Origin: Agromyces sp. Marseille-P2726 | GTDB taxonomy: Bacteria > Actinomycetota > Actinomycetes > Actinomycetales > Microbacteriaceae | Direction of reading: 5' to 3' | Assembly: GCF_902809835.1 (NCBI RefSeq) | Contig: NZ_CADDWM010000013.1 | Coordinates: 218,793 to 282,792, forward strand | DNA length: 64,000 bases | Shown here: positions 32,428 through 40,940 of the stretch, in pieces | Position numbering within the stretch: position 1 is the first letter of the stretch | How the letters are laid out: each line of letters begins with the position of its first letter | Notes under the pieces: generated by a model | What the model was told of the DNA's origin: nothing | Databases searched by the model: none | Seen by the model: the letters and a program-made list of their open reading frames with translations, nothing else | Position numbers and translations under genes: made by a program

Positions 32428-33111
32428 GTGACGCGACCGACCGAAGCCATCCCAGGACAAATCGACGTTGCCTTACACGCTCGCCGCGGGATGAGCCTGT
32501 CGGTTTGGCTGGTACTGCTTGCTGTTGCGGTCGCCGGGATCGCCATGCTCGTGTGGGCGTTCCAGGTCATGTTCGACGATCTCGACGCCAGCACATGGGG
32601 CCCTCCGCTGGTCGCCGTGGGCGGCTTCATGCTCGTGCTCATGCCGATGATCTTCGCCGGGTTCGAGGTCGGTCGCGTCGTGCGATTGCACCGAGCCGAA
32701 TCAATATGGCCGGGGTCATTCGTCATCCCGTTCGTCATCACCATGCAATTGCCCAACCAGGTGGATCGGGCTGCAGCTGCGTTGGGTCAGAGACTGTACA
32801 TGCCCGGGAGAGGCTTCGGCCTGTTGGTTGGGGATGCGGGAGGCGTCCGGGTTCTGTCCGGTTGGGGGTTCGCGACGGACCTCATGATTCCGCAAGCGTC
32901 GTTGAGAACCGTCGAGCTCGGTTCAATCCCGTTCCCGTTCGGAAGCGCGATGTCTGTTGATGTCGTCCTCCATACTCCCGGCGAGGAGCGGATCTCGTTC
33001 ATGCCGGTACGTACGAGTCGGCCCTTCTCTGGCAAGGAACGACCTGAGATCATCGGCCAGTACGTCGAGGGGCTGAGCAAGGTCCTCGAGCTAAGGGCCA
33101 CCCCGGCTTAG
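32428..33111 (+). CDS. Two-TM membrane protein of unknown function
   Basis: 227 aa from GTG 32428. Two TM helices close to the N-terminus (LSVWLVLLAVAVAGIAMLVWAF and LVAVGGFMLVLMPMIFAGF), then about 140 residues of probably cytoplasmic, beta-rich sequence. No family recognised. Codon use is less GC-biased than in neighbours (TTG, TTA, AAT and ATA appear), which suggests recent arrival together with the adjoining HicB remnant. Confidence 0.6.
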   Translation: MTRPTEAIPGQIDVALHARRGMSLSVWLVLLAVAVAGIAMLVWAFQVMFDDLDASTWGPPLVAVGGFMLVLMPMIFAGFEVGRVVRLHRAESIWPGSFVIPFVITMQLPNQVDRAAAALGQRLYMPGRGFGLLVGDAGGVRVLSGWGFATDLMIPQASLRTVELGSIPFPFGSAMSVDVVLHTPGEERISFMPVRTSRPFSGKERPEIIGQYVEGLSKVLELRATPA

Positions 33112-33154
33112 CGGTCGTCCTTGCACGGTCACATGTCCTCGGCCATCCGACTCG

Positions 33155-33490
33155 CTAGCGCTCGAGCAGGCGTGCTGCGTACGCGTTGGAGGCTGGTGCC
33201 GTGCCTGACTGCTTCGGTCGCCAATGGCCGGTGGAGTGCGGGATCGACGCGGAGGTTCACGCGCCCGGAGTACGTGCGGTCGGCGAGTGGTTCGGGGACC
33301 TCTTCTCCGGAACCGACCATGTTCGCGATCACCGACCGCACCAGGTCTTCCAGACCGCGAAGTGCGTCAATCTGCGTGGAGGCCAACCACAACGCTGGGA
33401 ACTCGGCAATGGTGGCGACGAACTCACCATCGGATGTGCTCCACTCCACAGGAATAGCGGTAGTGCTCGACTGCCGGACGTTCGATCGTC
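33155..33490 (-). pseudogene. HicB-type antitoxin, twice frameshifted
   Basis: The core VEWSTSDGEFVATIAEFPALWLAS, LRGLEDLVRSVIANM, GEEVPEPLADRTYSGRVNLRVDP is a HicB antitoxin with its C-terminal DNA-binding part. Upstream, the expected HYRY start lies in another frame, joined by one extra T near 33455. Downstream, removal of one base near 33188 restores the canonical end NAYAARLLER and stop at 33155. No HicA toxin is next to it. The about 120 bases on its 5' side (to 33611) hold no recognisable gene. Confidence 0.7.
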
Positions 33491-33611
33491 TTGGTGGCGA
33501 TGGACTTCGGCGATCTTCGTGCCTATTGTTTGATCTTCTCCGCCGAGGTCACGACGCCATCGGGGGCCAGAAATGGCACGACTCCTCAACGCACGCCGGG
33601 GGCGGCCCTCG

Positions 33612-35360
33612 CTAGCGCGGCCCGCGCCGGCCGAACAGGCCCGCGAACACCGCGTGCAGGAACGGGATCACCGACAGCGCGATCAGGATGCCGCCCCACA
33701 CCGGCTCGTCGACACGAAGCAGGATGCCGCCGAGGAACAGGCCGACGAACACGACCGCCGAGACGATCCGCCCCGCGGTTTTCTCGAGCCGCGTGACCCG
33801 CTGCTCGAGTTTCGGAGCGTTCGCAACCAGGCGCCCCTCCTCGATGCGGTCGGCCAGCGCGTCGAGGCGCTGCGGCAGCCGCGCCACCGTGCCCGCGACC
33901 GACAGCGCCTGACGCCCCACGGACTGCACGAAGTTGCCGCGCTCGTCGCGCAGGAGCTGCGTGGCGTAGGGCTCGACGGCGTCCCACATGTTGAAGTCGG
34001 GGTCGAGCGAGCTGCACATGCCCGAGGTGAGCGACATCGCCCGGATGATGAGTAGGAAGTTCTCGGGCAGCGTGAACGGCAGCGCCCGCGTCACCTCCCC
34101 GAACTCGATCGCGAAGCTGCGCAGCTCGCGCTCGTCGACCTGGCGCACCTCGGCCAGGCCCATGCCGCCGAAGCGTGCGAACAGCTCGGTCATCGCCCGC
34201 TCGAGTTCGGCCGTCTCGGCCGACGGCAGCAGGATGCCGACGCTGCGGATGCTCTCGACCAGCCGCTTTCCGTCGCGCGCGGCGACCGCGAGCATGAGCT
34301 GCTGCAGGCCGCGGCGCAGCGTGTCGGGCACCTCGCCCATCATGCCGAAGTCGATGAAAGTGAGCTGGTAGGACGGCGAAGCTGATGCCGCGGCATCCGT
34401 CATGTTCGAAGAAGCCGCGGCCGCGGCATCCGTCACCCGCTCGACCGGAGAGACGGGCGTGACGAAGATGTTGCCGGGGTGCGGGTCGGCGTGGAAGAAG
34501 CCGTCGCGGAAGAGCTGGTCGAACATGACGGTCGCGAACTGCTTGGCGACGGCCTTCGGGTCGATGCCCGCCGCCAGCAGGGCGTCGCGGTCGTTGATCT
34601 TGATCGCCGTCACGTCGGCGAGGGTCAGCACGCGGCGGGTGGTGCGCTCCCACACCACCTCGGGCGCGGCGACGCGCGGATCGCCGGCGAAGCTCGCGGC
34701 GAACCGCTCGGCGTTCTGCGCTTCGTGCAGGTAGTCGATCTCCTCGAGGCTCGTGGCCGCGAACTCCTCGACGAGCGCGGGAACGTCGACGTGCCGCGCG
34801 ACGAACCCCACGCGGCTGAGCCATCCGGCGACGCGGCGCAGCGCCGACAGGTCGACGTCGACGATCGTCTCGATACCCGGTCGCTGCACCTTGACGACGG
34901 CCTCATCGTATCCCACGTCGGCGGCGTCGAGCGGCGAGAGCCTGGCGCGGTGTGCTTGGCCGAGGGATGCCGCGGCCAACGGTGTCGGATCGAACTCCGC
35001 GTACGCCCGCTCGAGCCGCACGCCCAGCTCGGCCTCGGCGAGCCGCCGGATCGCGTCGAACGGCACCGGCGGCACCTCGTCTTGCAGGCCGGCGAGCTCG
35101 CGCGTGATCTCGGGCGGCAGCACGTCGAGGCGCGACGAGAGGTACTGGCCGACCTTGATCATGAGGCCGCCGAGGTCGACCGCGAGCGCGTGGAAGCGCC
35201 GCGCGATCCGCGTCAGTCGCGCCGTGCGCCCCCGCTCGGCGACCGCCCGGAACCCGATGCGCGGCAGCAGGAGCTCGTACCACCACGTCTGCGCGATGAC
35301 TCGCGCGGCGAACCACAGGATCCGCCGGTAGCGGGCGCGCGTGTTCCCCACATCGGGCAT
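33612..35360 (-). CDS. AarF/ABC1/UbiB-family kinase-like protein
   Basis: 582 aa. Family signatures: the KxGQ motif (GGLMIKVGQYLSSRLDVLPPE), the alanine-rich loop (PLAAASLGQAHRARL), catalytic HADPHPGNI and IDFGMMG, and two C-terminal TM helices (VVFVGLFLGGILL and GGILIALSVIPFLHAVFAG). UbiB-type proteins support isoprenoid quinone or lipid metabolism as atypical kinases/ATPases. Between HADPHPGNIFV and IDFG there is an insertion of about 25 residues rich in Ala/Ser/Asp, built from GATGCCGCGGCATCC words. ATG 35360 (AGGCAGG ahead) was taken as start. It ends a unit with the PadR gene upstream (38-base gap). Confidence 0.88.
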   Translation of the reverse strand: MPDVGNTRARYRRILWFAARVIAQTWWYELLLPRIGFRAVAERGRTARLTRIARRFHALAVDLGGLMIKVGQYLSSRLDVLPPEITRELAGLQDEVPPVPFDAIRRLAEAELGVRLERAYAEFDPTPLAAASLGQAHRARLSPLDAADVGYDEAVVKVQRPGIETIVDVDLSALRRVAGWLSRVGFVARHVDVPALVEEFAATSLEEIDYLHEAQNAERFAASFAGDPRVAAPEVVWERTTRRVLTLADVTAIKINDRDALLAAGIDPKAVAKQFATVMFDQLFRDGFFHADPHPGNIFVTPVSPVERVTDAAAAASSNMTDAAASASPSYQLTFIDFGMMGEVPDTLRRGLQQLMLAVAARDGKRLVESIRSVGILLPSAETAELERAMTELFARFGGMGLAEVRQVDERELRSFAIEFGEVTRALPFTLPENFLLIIRAMSLTSGMCSSLDPDFNMWDAVEPYATQLLRDERGNFVQSVGRQALSVAGTVARLPQRLDALADRIEEGRLVANAPKLEQRVTRLEKTAGRIVSAVVFVGLFLGGILLRVDEPVWGGILIALSVIPFLHAVFAGLFGRRGPR

Positions 35361-35398
35361 CCTGCCTGCTGGATGCCGACGTGTCGAGGGCACCGGGT

Positions 35399-35983
35399 TC
35401 AGTCCTGGGCGAGGATCGAGTACAGCTTGCGCCGCGCGTCCTCGAGCACCTCGACTGCCTGCTTGACCTGTTCGGGTGTGCCCGTGCGGCCGACCTGGGC
35501 CGCCGCCTGCGCGAGCTCCATGCCGGCCCTCGGCAGCTCACCCGACATCCAGTGGTCGCGCGTGCCGCCGCCGCTCGCCGTGGGCCACGGTGCCGGACGA
35601 TCAGCGGATGCCTCGGCCTCGGCTCTGCCCGCCTGGGTCAACGAGTAGGTCTTGCGGCCGCCCTCCTCCTCGGCGGTGATCAGCCCCTCGTCGGCGAGCA
35701 GCTGCAGGGTCGGATACACCGAGCCCGCGCTCGGCTTCCAGGCGCCGCCGCTGCGCTCGGCGATCTCGCTGATGATCTGGTAGCCGTGCATCGGCTTCTC
35801 GGCGAGCAGCGCGAGCACCGCCGCGCGCACGTCGCCGCGGGCCATCCGCGGCCCGGCCTTCTGCTCGAACATGCCGCGAAGTTGATTCAGGGCATCCCAG
35901 AGGTTCGGGCCCGGGCCGCCGCCTTGCCCCCAGTTGCCGGATGCGCCGGTGAAGCCGCCGCCGCCCATGTACGAACCGTTCAT
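35399..35983 (-). CDS. PadR-family transcriptional regulator
   Basis: 194 aa. Gly/Asn-rich N-terminus (1-45), then the PadR winged helix: RMARGDVRAAVLALLAEKPMHGYQI, GAWKPSAGSVYPTLQLLADEGLI, GRKTYSLTQAG, and a C-terminal helical dimerisation part. Strong GGGAGG before the ATG. Duplicated GATATATC palindromes lie 38-58 bases upstream and are the likely operator. It probably controls itself and the UbiB-like gene behind it. Confidence 0.92.
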   Translation of the reverse strand: MNGSYMGGGGFTGASGNWGQGGGPGPNLWDALNQLRGMFEQKAGPRMARGDVRAAVLALLAEKPMHGYQIISEIAERSGGAWKPSAGSVYPTLQLLADEGLITAEEEGGRKTYSLTQAGRAEAEASADRPAPWPTASGGGTRDHWMSGELPRAGMELAQAAAQVGRTGTPEQVKQAVEVLEDARRKLYSILAQD

Positions 35984-36020
35984 GATGACCTCCCGTGTGC
36001 GGGGCCCTGCTCGGGTCTCG

Positions 36021-36041
36021 ACGATATATCAACGATATATC
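36021..36041 (-). promoter_or_regulatory. Tandem GATATATC operator upstream of the PadR gene
   Basis: ACGATATATC occurs at 36021-36030 and 36032-36041, an 11-base period that puts both palindromes on the same DNA face. AT-rich in a very GC-rich setting. TATAT-type palindromes are known PadR targets in actinobacteria. Confidence 0.75.
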
Positions 36042-36135
36042 GGTTCATCGGCCGAGTGGTCGTGAGTTCTCTGTGAAGCTCGCTTCTACGATCTGCCCGA
36101 CGTGCGCCACCCGCACGTCGACTCCGCGGAGCGCA

Positions 36136-37566
36136 TCATGCCGCCCGGTCTTCGCGCAGCTCGAAGCGGGCTCGGCCGCCCAGTCGTGGGATCTGTGCCG
36201 GGTCGATGTGGGGTGGTGGGACGAACCACACCTCTCGCAGACTCGCGCGGATCTGCCATCCGTCGCGGTGGATCATGTGGTGGCAGAAGCTGCACATGAG
36301 GACTCCATTGGCGAGGTCGGTCGGACCGGTATCTCGTTCCCACCAGTCGATGTGGTGGGCTTCGACGTACCCGATGTTCTGGCCGCAGGAGGCGCAACCG
36401 CCGTCGCGTTCGCCGAGCGCGAGTCGCTGAGCCTTGGTGAACAGGCGGGCGGCTCGTCCGAGGTCGAGCGGCAGGCTGTCGCCGCCGAGCACAGCGGGAA
36501 TGAGCTCGGCGTCGGCGGCCATGCGGCGGGCGGTGCCCGCTGAGACGGGCTGTTCGAGACCGTCGATGCGGGCGTGCCCGAGTCCGGTGCGCAGCGTGTC
36601 GAGATCGACCCGGACGATCACGGTGGTCTTCGCGAGCGGGGTGAGGGTCTGGGTGCAGCCGAGCGTGTGGCGTGCAAGTGCGGCGAGTGCGTCGGCTTGA
36701 AGCTGCGGAATCGTACGGTGGTCATCGATGACCGGGCGCGGCTGGCCCGCGCCCGCCGGGGCCTCGCCGGGTTCGCGTCGCCGCAGCACGTCGCTGACGA
36801 GCGCTTCGATCGCCGCCTTCACTGGTGCGGCGCTCTCGGGGTCGAGTCGCGCATGCAGGTGCACCACACCGCGGCCGTCTTCACGGATGGTCAGCGAGCG
36901 CTCCATGCGGAGCTCGTCTTCGCGGGGTTCGACGCCGTCGGGATCGAGCCGCGCTTCGGCTTCGCGCACTCCACGCAGGAGGGTCTCGAGCGGAACCTGC
37001 CCCGCGAGGTCGACCAGCGCGGCTTCGACGACCTCGGCGCGGCTCGAATCCACGCGCATCGACGCCCGGTCGAGCATCGTGGCGATCGCGGAGGCCGCCT
37101 CGATGCTGATCGCGGCCGACTCGAGGGCACTGGCGATATGCCGATGCCGCGATGGGAGCCGCTCGCCGGTGAAGATCTGCCGTTCTGCGGTGGCGGTGCC
37201 GACTGCGACCAGCCGACGCGCGTCGGCGCGCGATCCTCCGGTAGCCGCGGCCACGAGGCGGATCGGGTTATGGAACCCCTGTGTCTTGGCGAACCCAGTG
37301 TCGCCGAACTCGGGCCCGGACCGTTTCGACACCTCGGCGGCGACTCTGGCGAGCACCGCATCGACATCACGTCGCACCCTCGCCAGCGCATCGGTGACGT
37401 GCATGAGCCCGGCATCGCTGAGCTGCTCGACCTCGACCTGCGCGCCCGCGCGAACGGCGGCCCCCACCGGCGACCCGCCAGCCCACACGTCGCGCAGCAC
37501 GGCGACATCTCGCTCGAGCGCAGCCAGCGCAGCGAGCTGGTGCTGCGAGACCGGGGGCTGTTCCAT
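36136..37566 (-). CDS. DUF222/HNH endonuclease domain protein (13E12 family), copy 2
   Basis: 476 aa. Same architecture as copy 1: DUF222 domain, then CASCGQNIGYVEAHHIDWWERD and DLANGVLMCSFCHHMIHRDGW with the His-His-Asn nuclease core and two CxxC zinc pairs. The N-terminal 30 residues differ from copy 1, while most of the rest is nearly identical, including DGVEPRED, REDGRG and CTQT.TPLAKTT. ATG 37566 chosen as for copy 1. The pair flanks a membrane protein, a HicB remnant, UbiB and PadR genes, and could recombine with each other. Confidence 0.85.
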   Translation of the reverse strand: MEQPPVSQHQLAALAALERDVAVLRDVWAGGSPVGAAVRAGAQVEVEQLSDAGLMHVTDALARVRRDVDAVLARVAAEVSKRSGPEFGDTGFAKTQGFHNPIRLVAAATGGSRADARRLVAVGTATAERQIFTGERLPSRHRHIASALESAAISIEAASAIATMLDRASMRVDSSRAEVVEAALVDLAGQVPLETLLRGVREAEARLDPDGVEPREDELRMERSLTIREDGRGVVHLHARLDPESAAPVKAAIEALVSDVLRRREPGEAPAGAGQPRPVIDDHRTIPQLQADALAALARHTLGCTQTLTPLAKTTVIVRVDLDTLRTGLGHARIDGLEQPVSAGTARRMAADAELIPAVLGGDSLPLDLGRAARLFTKAQRLALGERDGGCASCGQNIGYVEAHHIDWWERDTGPTDLANGVLMCSFCHHMIHRDGWQIRASLREVWFVPPPHIDPAQIPRLGGRARFELREDRAA

Positions 37567-37695
37567 GCTTCGATCCTGCACCCACCCACCGACATTCAGG
37601 CGTGCCAGAAATCATCGCTGATCGGCCCGTTTCCCTGTGGAGAAGCCCTCCGCAAGGCTGCCTGTGGAGGACGAGTCGCTGGGAAGGGGGGGGGC

Positions 37696-37798
37696 GCCCG
37701 CGTCATCCGTCTCGCTCCACCTCCCCGGGGCCCGCCTCATCCGTCTCGCTCCACCACGCCGGGGCCCGCGTCATCCGTTTCAGGGTCACCTGGGCCGG
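37696..37798. repeat. Three imperfect 34-bp tandem repeats next to a G9 run
   Basis: Units begin GCCCGC(G/C)TCATCCGT at 37696, 37730 and 37764; the first two are nearly the same and the third diverges. Nine consecutive G (37686-37694) precede the array. The stop codon of the EamA transporter (37786-37788) lies in the third unit. Confidence 0.75.
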
Positions 37799-38718
37799 GC
37801 CCCGACCGTCTCCAACCCGGATGCCTCCGCAACCGTCGCCCGCCGCCGCCCCGGCGCATTTGCAACGAACACCCCGGCCACGAGCACCGCCCCGCCGACC
37901 GTCTCCCACACGTTCGGCACTTGCCCGAGCAACAGCGCCGCCGACACCATCGCGACGACCGGCGCAAGCAGCACCCACGGCACCACCGACGCCGACCGGT
38001 TTCGCGCGAGCAGCCCGTGGAAGATCGCGTAGCCGACGAGCGTGCACAGCCCCGCGGTGTACAGCGTCGAGAGCAGGGGCCGCCACCCGAACGCGGCGAT
38101 GCCGGCAGCGATGGCATCTGGCCCCTCGATGAGCGCCGACAGTCCGAGCGCGGGCAGCGGCACGACGAGCGACGACCACACCGTGAGCGACAGCGCGCCG
38201 AACCGCCGCGCCGGCGCGACCGGCCCGGCCCGGCGCGCCACCATGTTTCCAAGAGCCCACGACAGCGCAGCGAGCAGGCACAGCACGACCGCCAGCGCAG
38301 GCGCGTCGCCACCGCGGCCGAGGGCGACGACGCCGAGCCCCACCGTCCCGAGCAGCACCCCCGCGACCTGCAGCCGCGTCGGCCGCTCGCGCAGCGCGAG
38401 CGCCGCGACCAGGATCGTCAGCACCACCTGCGCCTGCAGCAGCAGCGCCGCGATGCCGGGCTGCAGCCCGAGCGCGATCGACGTGTAGAGCAACGCGAAC
38501 TGGCCGAGGCACATGAAGAGGCCGACGCCGACGACGGTCTTCCAGCTCGCGAGCGGCCGCGGCACGACCACGACGGCGAGCGCAACCACCGCGAAGCGCA
38601 CGGCGACGAAGAACAGCGGCGGGATGCCATCCATGCCCCAGTCGATGACGACGAAGTTGAAGCCCCACATCGTCGCCACCAGGGCGGCCAGCAGCATGTC
38701 GCGTCTCGTCATGTGCAT
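37786..38718 (-). CDS. EamA/DMT-family transporter
   Basis: 310 aa, about ten TM helices as two EamA repeats (MLLAALVATMWGFNFVVIDWG at the start; LALRERPTRLQVAGVLLGTVGLGVVAL; second repeat from LAVVLCLLAALSWALGN). Drug/metabolite exporters of this family move amino acids, nucleosides or other metabolites. It is divergent from a LysR regulator with only 68 bases between the starts, so it is the likely regulated target. ATG 38718; 38712 is equally possible. Confidence 0.9.
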   Translation of the reverse strand: MHMTRRDMLLAALVATMWGFNFVVIDWGMDGIPPLFFVAVRFAVVALAVVVVPRPLASWKTVVGVGLFMCLGQFALLYTSIALGLQPGIAALLLQAQVVLTILVAALALRERPTRLQVAGVLLGTVGLGVVALGRGGDAPALAVVLCLLAALSWALGNMVARRAGPVAPARRFGALSLTVWSSLVVPLPALGLSALIEGPDAIAAGIAAFGWRPLLSTLYTAGLCTLVGYAIFHGLLARNRSASVVPWVLLAPVVAMVSAALLLGQVPNVWETVGGAVLVAGVFVANAPGRRRATVAEASGLETVGARPR

Positions 38719-38766
38719 TACTCTGCGCCCGCGGCATCCGGAACCACCAGCGACCATTACTGCGCC
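38716..38766. promoter_or_regulatory. Repeated CATTACT..GCGCC elements between EamA and LysR genes
   Basis: CATTACTCTGCGCC at 38716-38729 and CATTACTGCGCC at 38755-38766 (39 bases apart) in the divergent intergenic region. A candidate LysR recognition site; the first copy reaches into the EamA start codon. Confidence 0.4.
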
Positions 38767-38786
38767 TGAATCGGTAGCATCGCTGC

Positions 38787-39728
38787 ATGATCGATCTCGA
38801 AGCCGTGGTCGCGCTCCGGGCGGTGGCCACCAACGGCAGCGTCGCGGCAGCGGCGGACGCGCTCGGCTTCACGCCGTCGGCGGTGTCGCAGCAGATCAAG
38901 CGCCTCGAGCGCGGCACGCGGGTCGCGCTGCTCGAGCGGGCGGGTCGCGGTGTGGTGTTGACGGATGCCGGTCGCCAGCTGGTCACGTCGTCGGCGACGG
39001 TGCTCGCCGACCTCGAGCGCATCGAGGCCGACCTGCATCTCACAGGCCAGACGATGGGCCCGGATGGCGCGCCGGCGCGCCGCATCACGGGCGAGGTGCG
39101 CATCGGCGCGTTCTCGACCGCGGTGCGGGGCCTGCTGGTCGACGTGCTGCCGCGGCTGCGGGAGGAGCATCCGGAGCTACGGGTGCCGCTGCGCGAGAGC
39201 GAGCCGTGGGAGACGATCGCGCTCGTCGCGTCGGGTCAGCGGGATCTCGGCATCGTGCATCGGTGGGGTGGCGTCGCGCTCGCCATGCCCGATCACCTGG
39301 TCGAGACGCCCCTGTTCACGGATGTCGCGGACGTGATCCTGCGCCGCGAGCACCCGCTCGCGGGCCGCACCGAGCTCACCCCGGCCGACCTCGCCGAGCA
39401 GCAGTGGATCGCGACGTTCGACTCGACGATCTGCCGGCAGTGGCTGCGGCGCCTCTTCGACGGCGTCTCGAACGCGCCGCGCATCGTGCACGAGTCGATG
39501 GAGTTCGAGAACCACCTCGAGCTCGTGCGCGCCGGGCTCGGGGTGGCGCTGGTGCCGCGGATGGGGCGTCCGCCGCTGCCCGACGACCTCGTGGCGATCC
39601 CGACCGTGCGGCCGGCATCGACCCGCGGGGTGTCGGCCGTGCACCGCCGCAGCCAGGCGGACTCGCCGGCGCTGCAGGCGGTGCTGGACGCGGTGCGGGC
39701 GGGTTCGGCTGGGCCGCACGCGCCCTGA
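38787..39728 (+). CDS. LysR-family transcriptional regulator
   Basis: 313 aa. N-terminal LysR helix-turn-helix (LEAVVALRAVATNGSVAAAADALGFTPSAVSQQIKRLE, residues 4-41), then the periplasmic-binding-like sensor domain (RIGAFSTAVRGLLVDVLPRL, ELVRAGLGVALVPRMG). ATG 38787. Divergent from the EamA exporter, which it probably controls in response to the exported metabolite. Confidence 0.93.
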   Translation: MIDLEAVVALRAVATNGSVAAAADALGFTPSAVSQQIKRLERGTRVALLERAGRGVVLTDAGRQLVTSSATVLADLERIEADLHLTGQTMGPDGAPARRITGEVRIGAFSTAVRGLLVDVLPRLREEHPELRVPLRESEPWETIALVASGQRDLGIVHRWGGVALAMPDHLVETPLFTDVADVILRREHPLAGRTELTPADLAEQQWIATFDSTICRQWLRRLFDGVSNAPRIVHESMEFENHLELVRAGLGVALVPRMGRPPLPDDLVAIPTVRPASTRGVSAVHRRSQADSPALQAVLDAVRAGSAGPHAP

Positions 39729-39759
39729 ATCGGCCGGTCGTCGACGGTATTCGAGGCCC

Positions 39760-39855
39760 CGGACAACGCAGCGGGGCGCGTGTCCTCGTCGGGACGCCGG
39801 GCGCCTGCATGACGCCGTCGAGCGTGACGCTCTCGAACACGGTGATGGTGGCCAT
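39760..39855 (-). pseudogene. 5' fragment of a DHFR-family gene
   Basis: MATITVFESVTLDGVMQAPG from 39855 is the standard start of RibD C-terminal-like reductases. The next family residues RPDEDTR are one base out of frame, and the body of the gene (GGW, GRxTY, NADPH site) is absent. About 30 codons remain beside the LysR stop. The 127 bases up to the next gene (39856-39982) show nothing further. Confidence 0.6.
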
Positions 39856-39982
39856 CGTTCGCTCCGTTGTCCGGCCGCGCGGTGCGGCCTGTCATGGGAT
39901 GAACGATCGAGGGGCGGCCGAATGGACATCCGGAGGAGGAGGAGGCGGACTGCGGCGCCGCGAGGTCGCCGGAGACGGCGGT

Positions 39983-40447
39983 TCACCCGTCTCCAACCGC
40001 CCGCGGGTCGGCCCCGTCGCGCGCGTCGGCATAGGGCTCCCGCCGGTCGGCGTCCCACTGTGCAGCGATGCCCGCCGCCTCCGCCTCCCGCTGAGGATCG
40101 ACGATGAGCACGAGCCGGTTGTCGTGGTCGCTGTACTGTACGCGGATGTCGATGCCGGCGGCGGCCAGCCGCCGGGCGAATGCCCCCAGTTGCCCGGGGC
40201 GGCCCTGATCGAGTCGAAGCATGACCACGTCGCTGATGGCGACGGGCCGGATGCCCGCCGCCTCGAGCGCGATGCGTGCGCCCTCGGCACCGGCGACGAG
40301 GAAGTGGGCGACCGCGACGCCGCCCGCCGAGAAGACTCCGCCGCCCTCCAGACTGATGCCCGCGGCGCCGAGGATCTCGGCGAAGTCGGCGAGCGAGCCC
40401 GTGCGCGGATCGAGCTCGACCGAGACATCCTGCATCGCCGCCCTCAT
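39983..40447 (-). CDS. ACT-domain-like protein
   Basis: 154 aa. Two ACT-type halves: VSVELDPRTGSLADFAEILGAAGISLEGG and VMLRLDQGRPGQLGAFARRLAAAGIDIRVQYSDHDNRLVLIVD, the beta-alpha-beta pattern that binds amino acids. No catalytic domain is attached, so a small regulatory or binding role is likely. ATG 40447 overlaps the OsmC stop by 4 bases. The C-terminal about 25 residues are charged and probably disordered. Confidence 0.7.
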   Translation of the reverse strand: MRAAMQDVSVELDPRTGSLADFAEILGAAGISLEGGGVFSAGGVAVAHFLVAGAEGARIALEAAGIRPVAISDVVMLRLDQGRPGQLGAFARRLAAAGIDIRVQYSDHDNRLVLIVDPQREAEAAGIAAQWDADRREPYADARDGADPRAVGDG

Positions 40448-40923
40448 CGTTCGGTCACCGTCTCGGTCACCGTCTCGGTCACCGTCGCGTCGATCGTGAT
40501 CTCGGAGGTGAGCGAGTTCGCGATGAAGCATCGCTCGTGTGCCGTCTCGAGAGCGTGGAGCACCGCCTCGCGATCGGTGCCCGCGGGAACGCCGATGATC
40601 GGCGACAGGACGATACGGCCCACGCGAGCGGGGCTGTCGGTAAGGTCCATCGTGCCGATCGCGCGGTCTTCATAGCTGCGGATGTCGATGCCGGCTGCCG
40701 CCGCGACGGCGAGGAACGACAGCAGCTGGCACGAGCTGGCGGCCGCGACGAGCAACTGCTCGGGGTTGAGCCGTGCGTCGTCGCCGCGGAAGCGCGCATC
40801 GGCGCTGAGGTGCAGCGACGCCTCGGCCGGCGTGGCGTAGACCGTGTGGGCGCGGTCGTAGGCGCGGTAGCCCGCGCCGGTCGACCCCGACCAGGCGAGG
40901 TTGGTGAGGTGGTCGTGTCTCAT
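40444..40923 (-). CDS. OsmC/Ohr-family peroxiredoxin-like protein
   Basis: 159 aa. OsmC fold with both redox cysteines in place: LNPEQLLVAAASSCQLLSFLAVAAAAGIDI and ALETAHERCFIANSL. Members reduce organic hydroperoxides in the cytoplasm. The C-terminus ATVTETVTETVTER is encoded by about three copies of a 12-base unit (GTCTCGGTCACC on the plus strand, 40450-40490), a slippage-prone tail. Divergent from an ArsR-type regulator over 63 bases that hold a strong palindrome, so the regulator probably represses this gene. Followed by the ACT protein in the same unit. Confidence 0.88.
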   Translation of the reverse strand: MRHDHLTNLAWSGSTGAGYRAYDRAHTVYATPAEASLHLSADARFRGDDARLNPEQLLVAAASSCQLLSFLAVAAAAGIDIRSYEDRAIGTMDLTDSPARVGRIVLSPIIGVPAGTDREAVLHALETAHERCFIANSLTSEITIDATVTETVTETVTER

Positions 40924-40940
40924 GGATGCGACGCTACGCA

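Noticed and set aside
37703..39103. Long minus-strand frame covering the EamA gene in another frame
   Set aside because: Low-complexity Arg/Ala/Gly translation; the EamA frame has ten clear TM helices.
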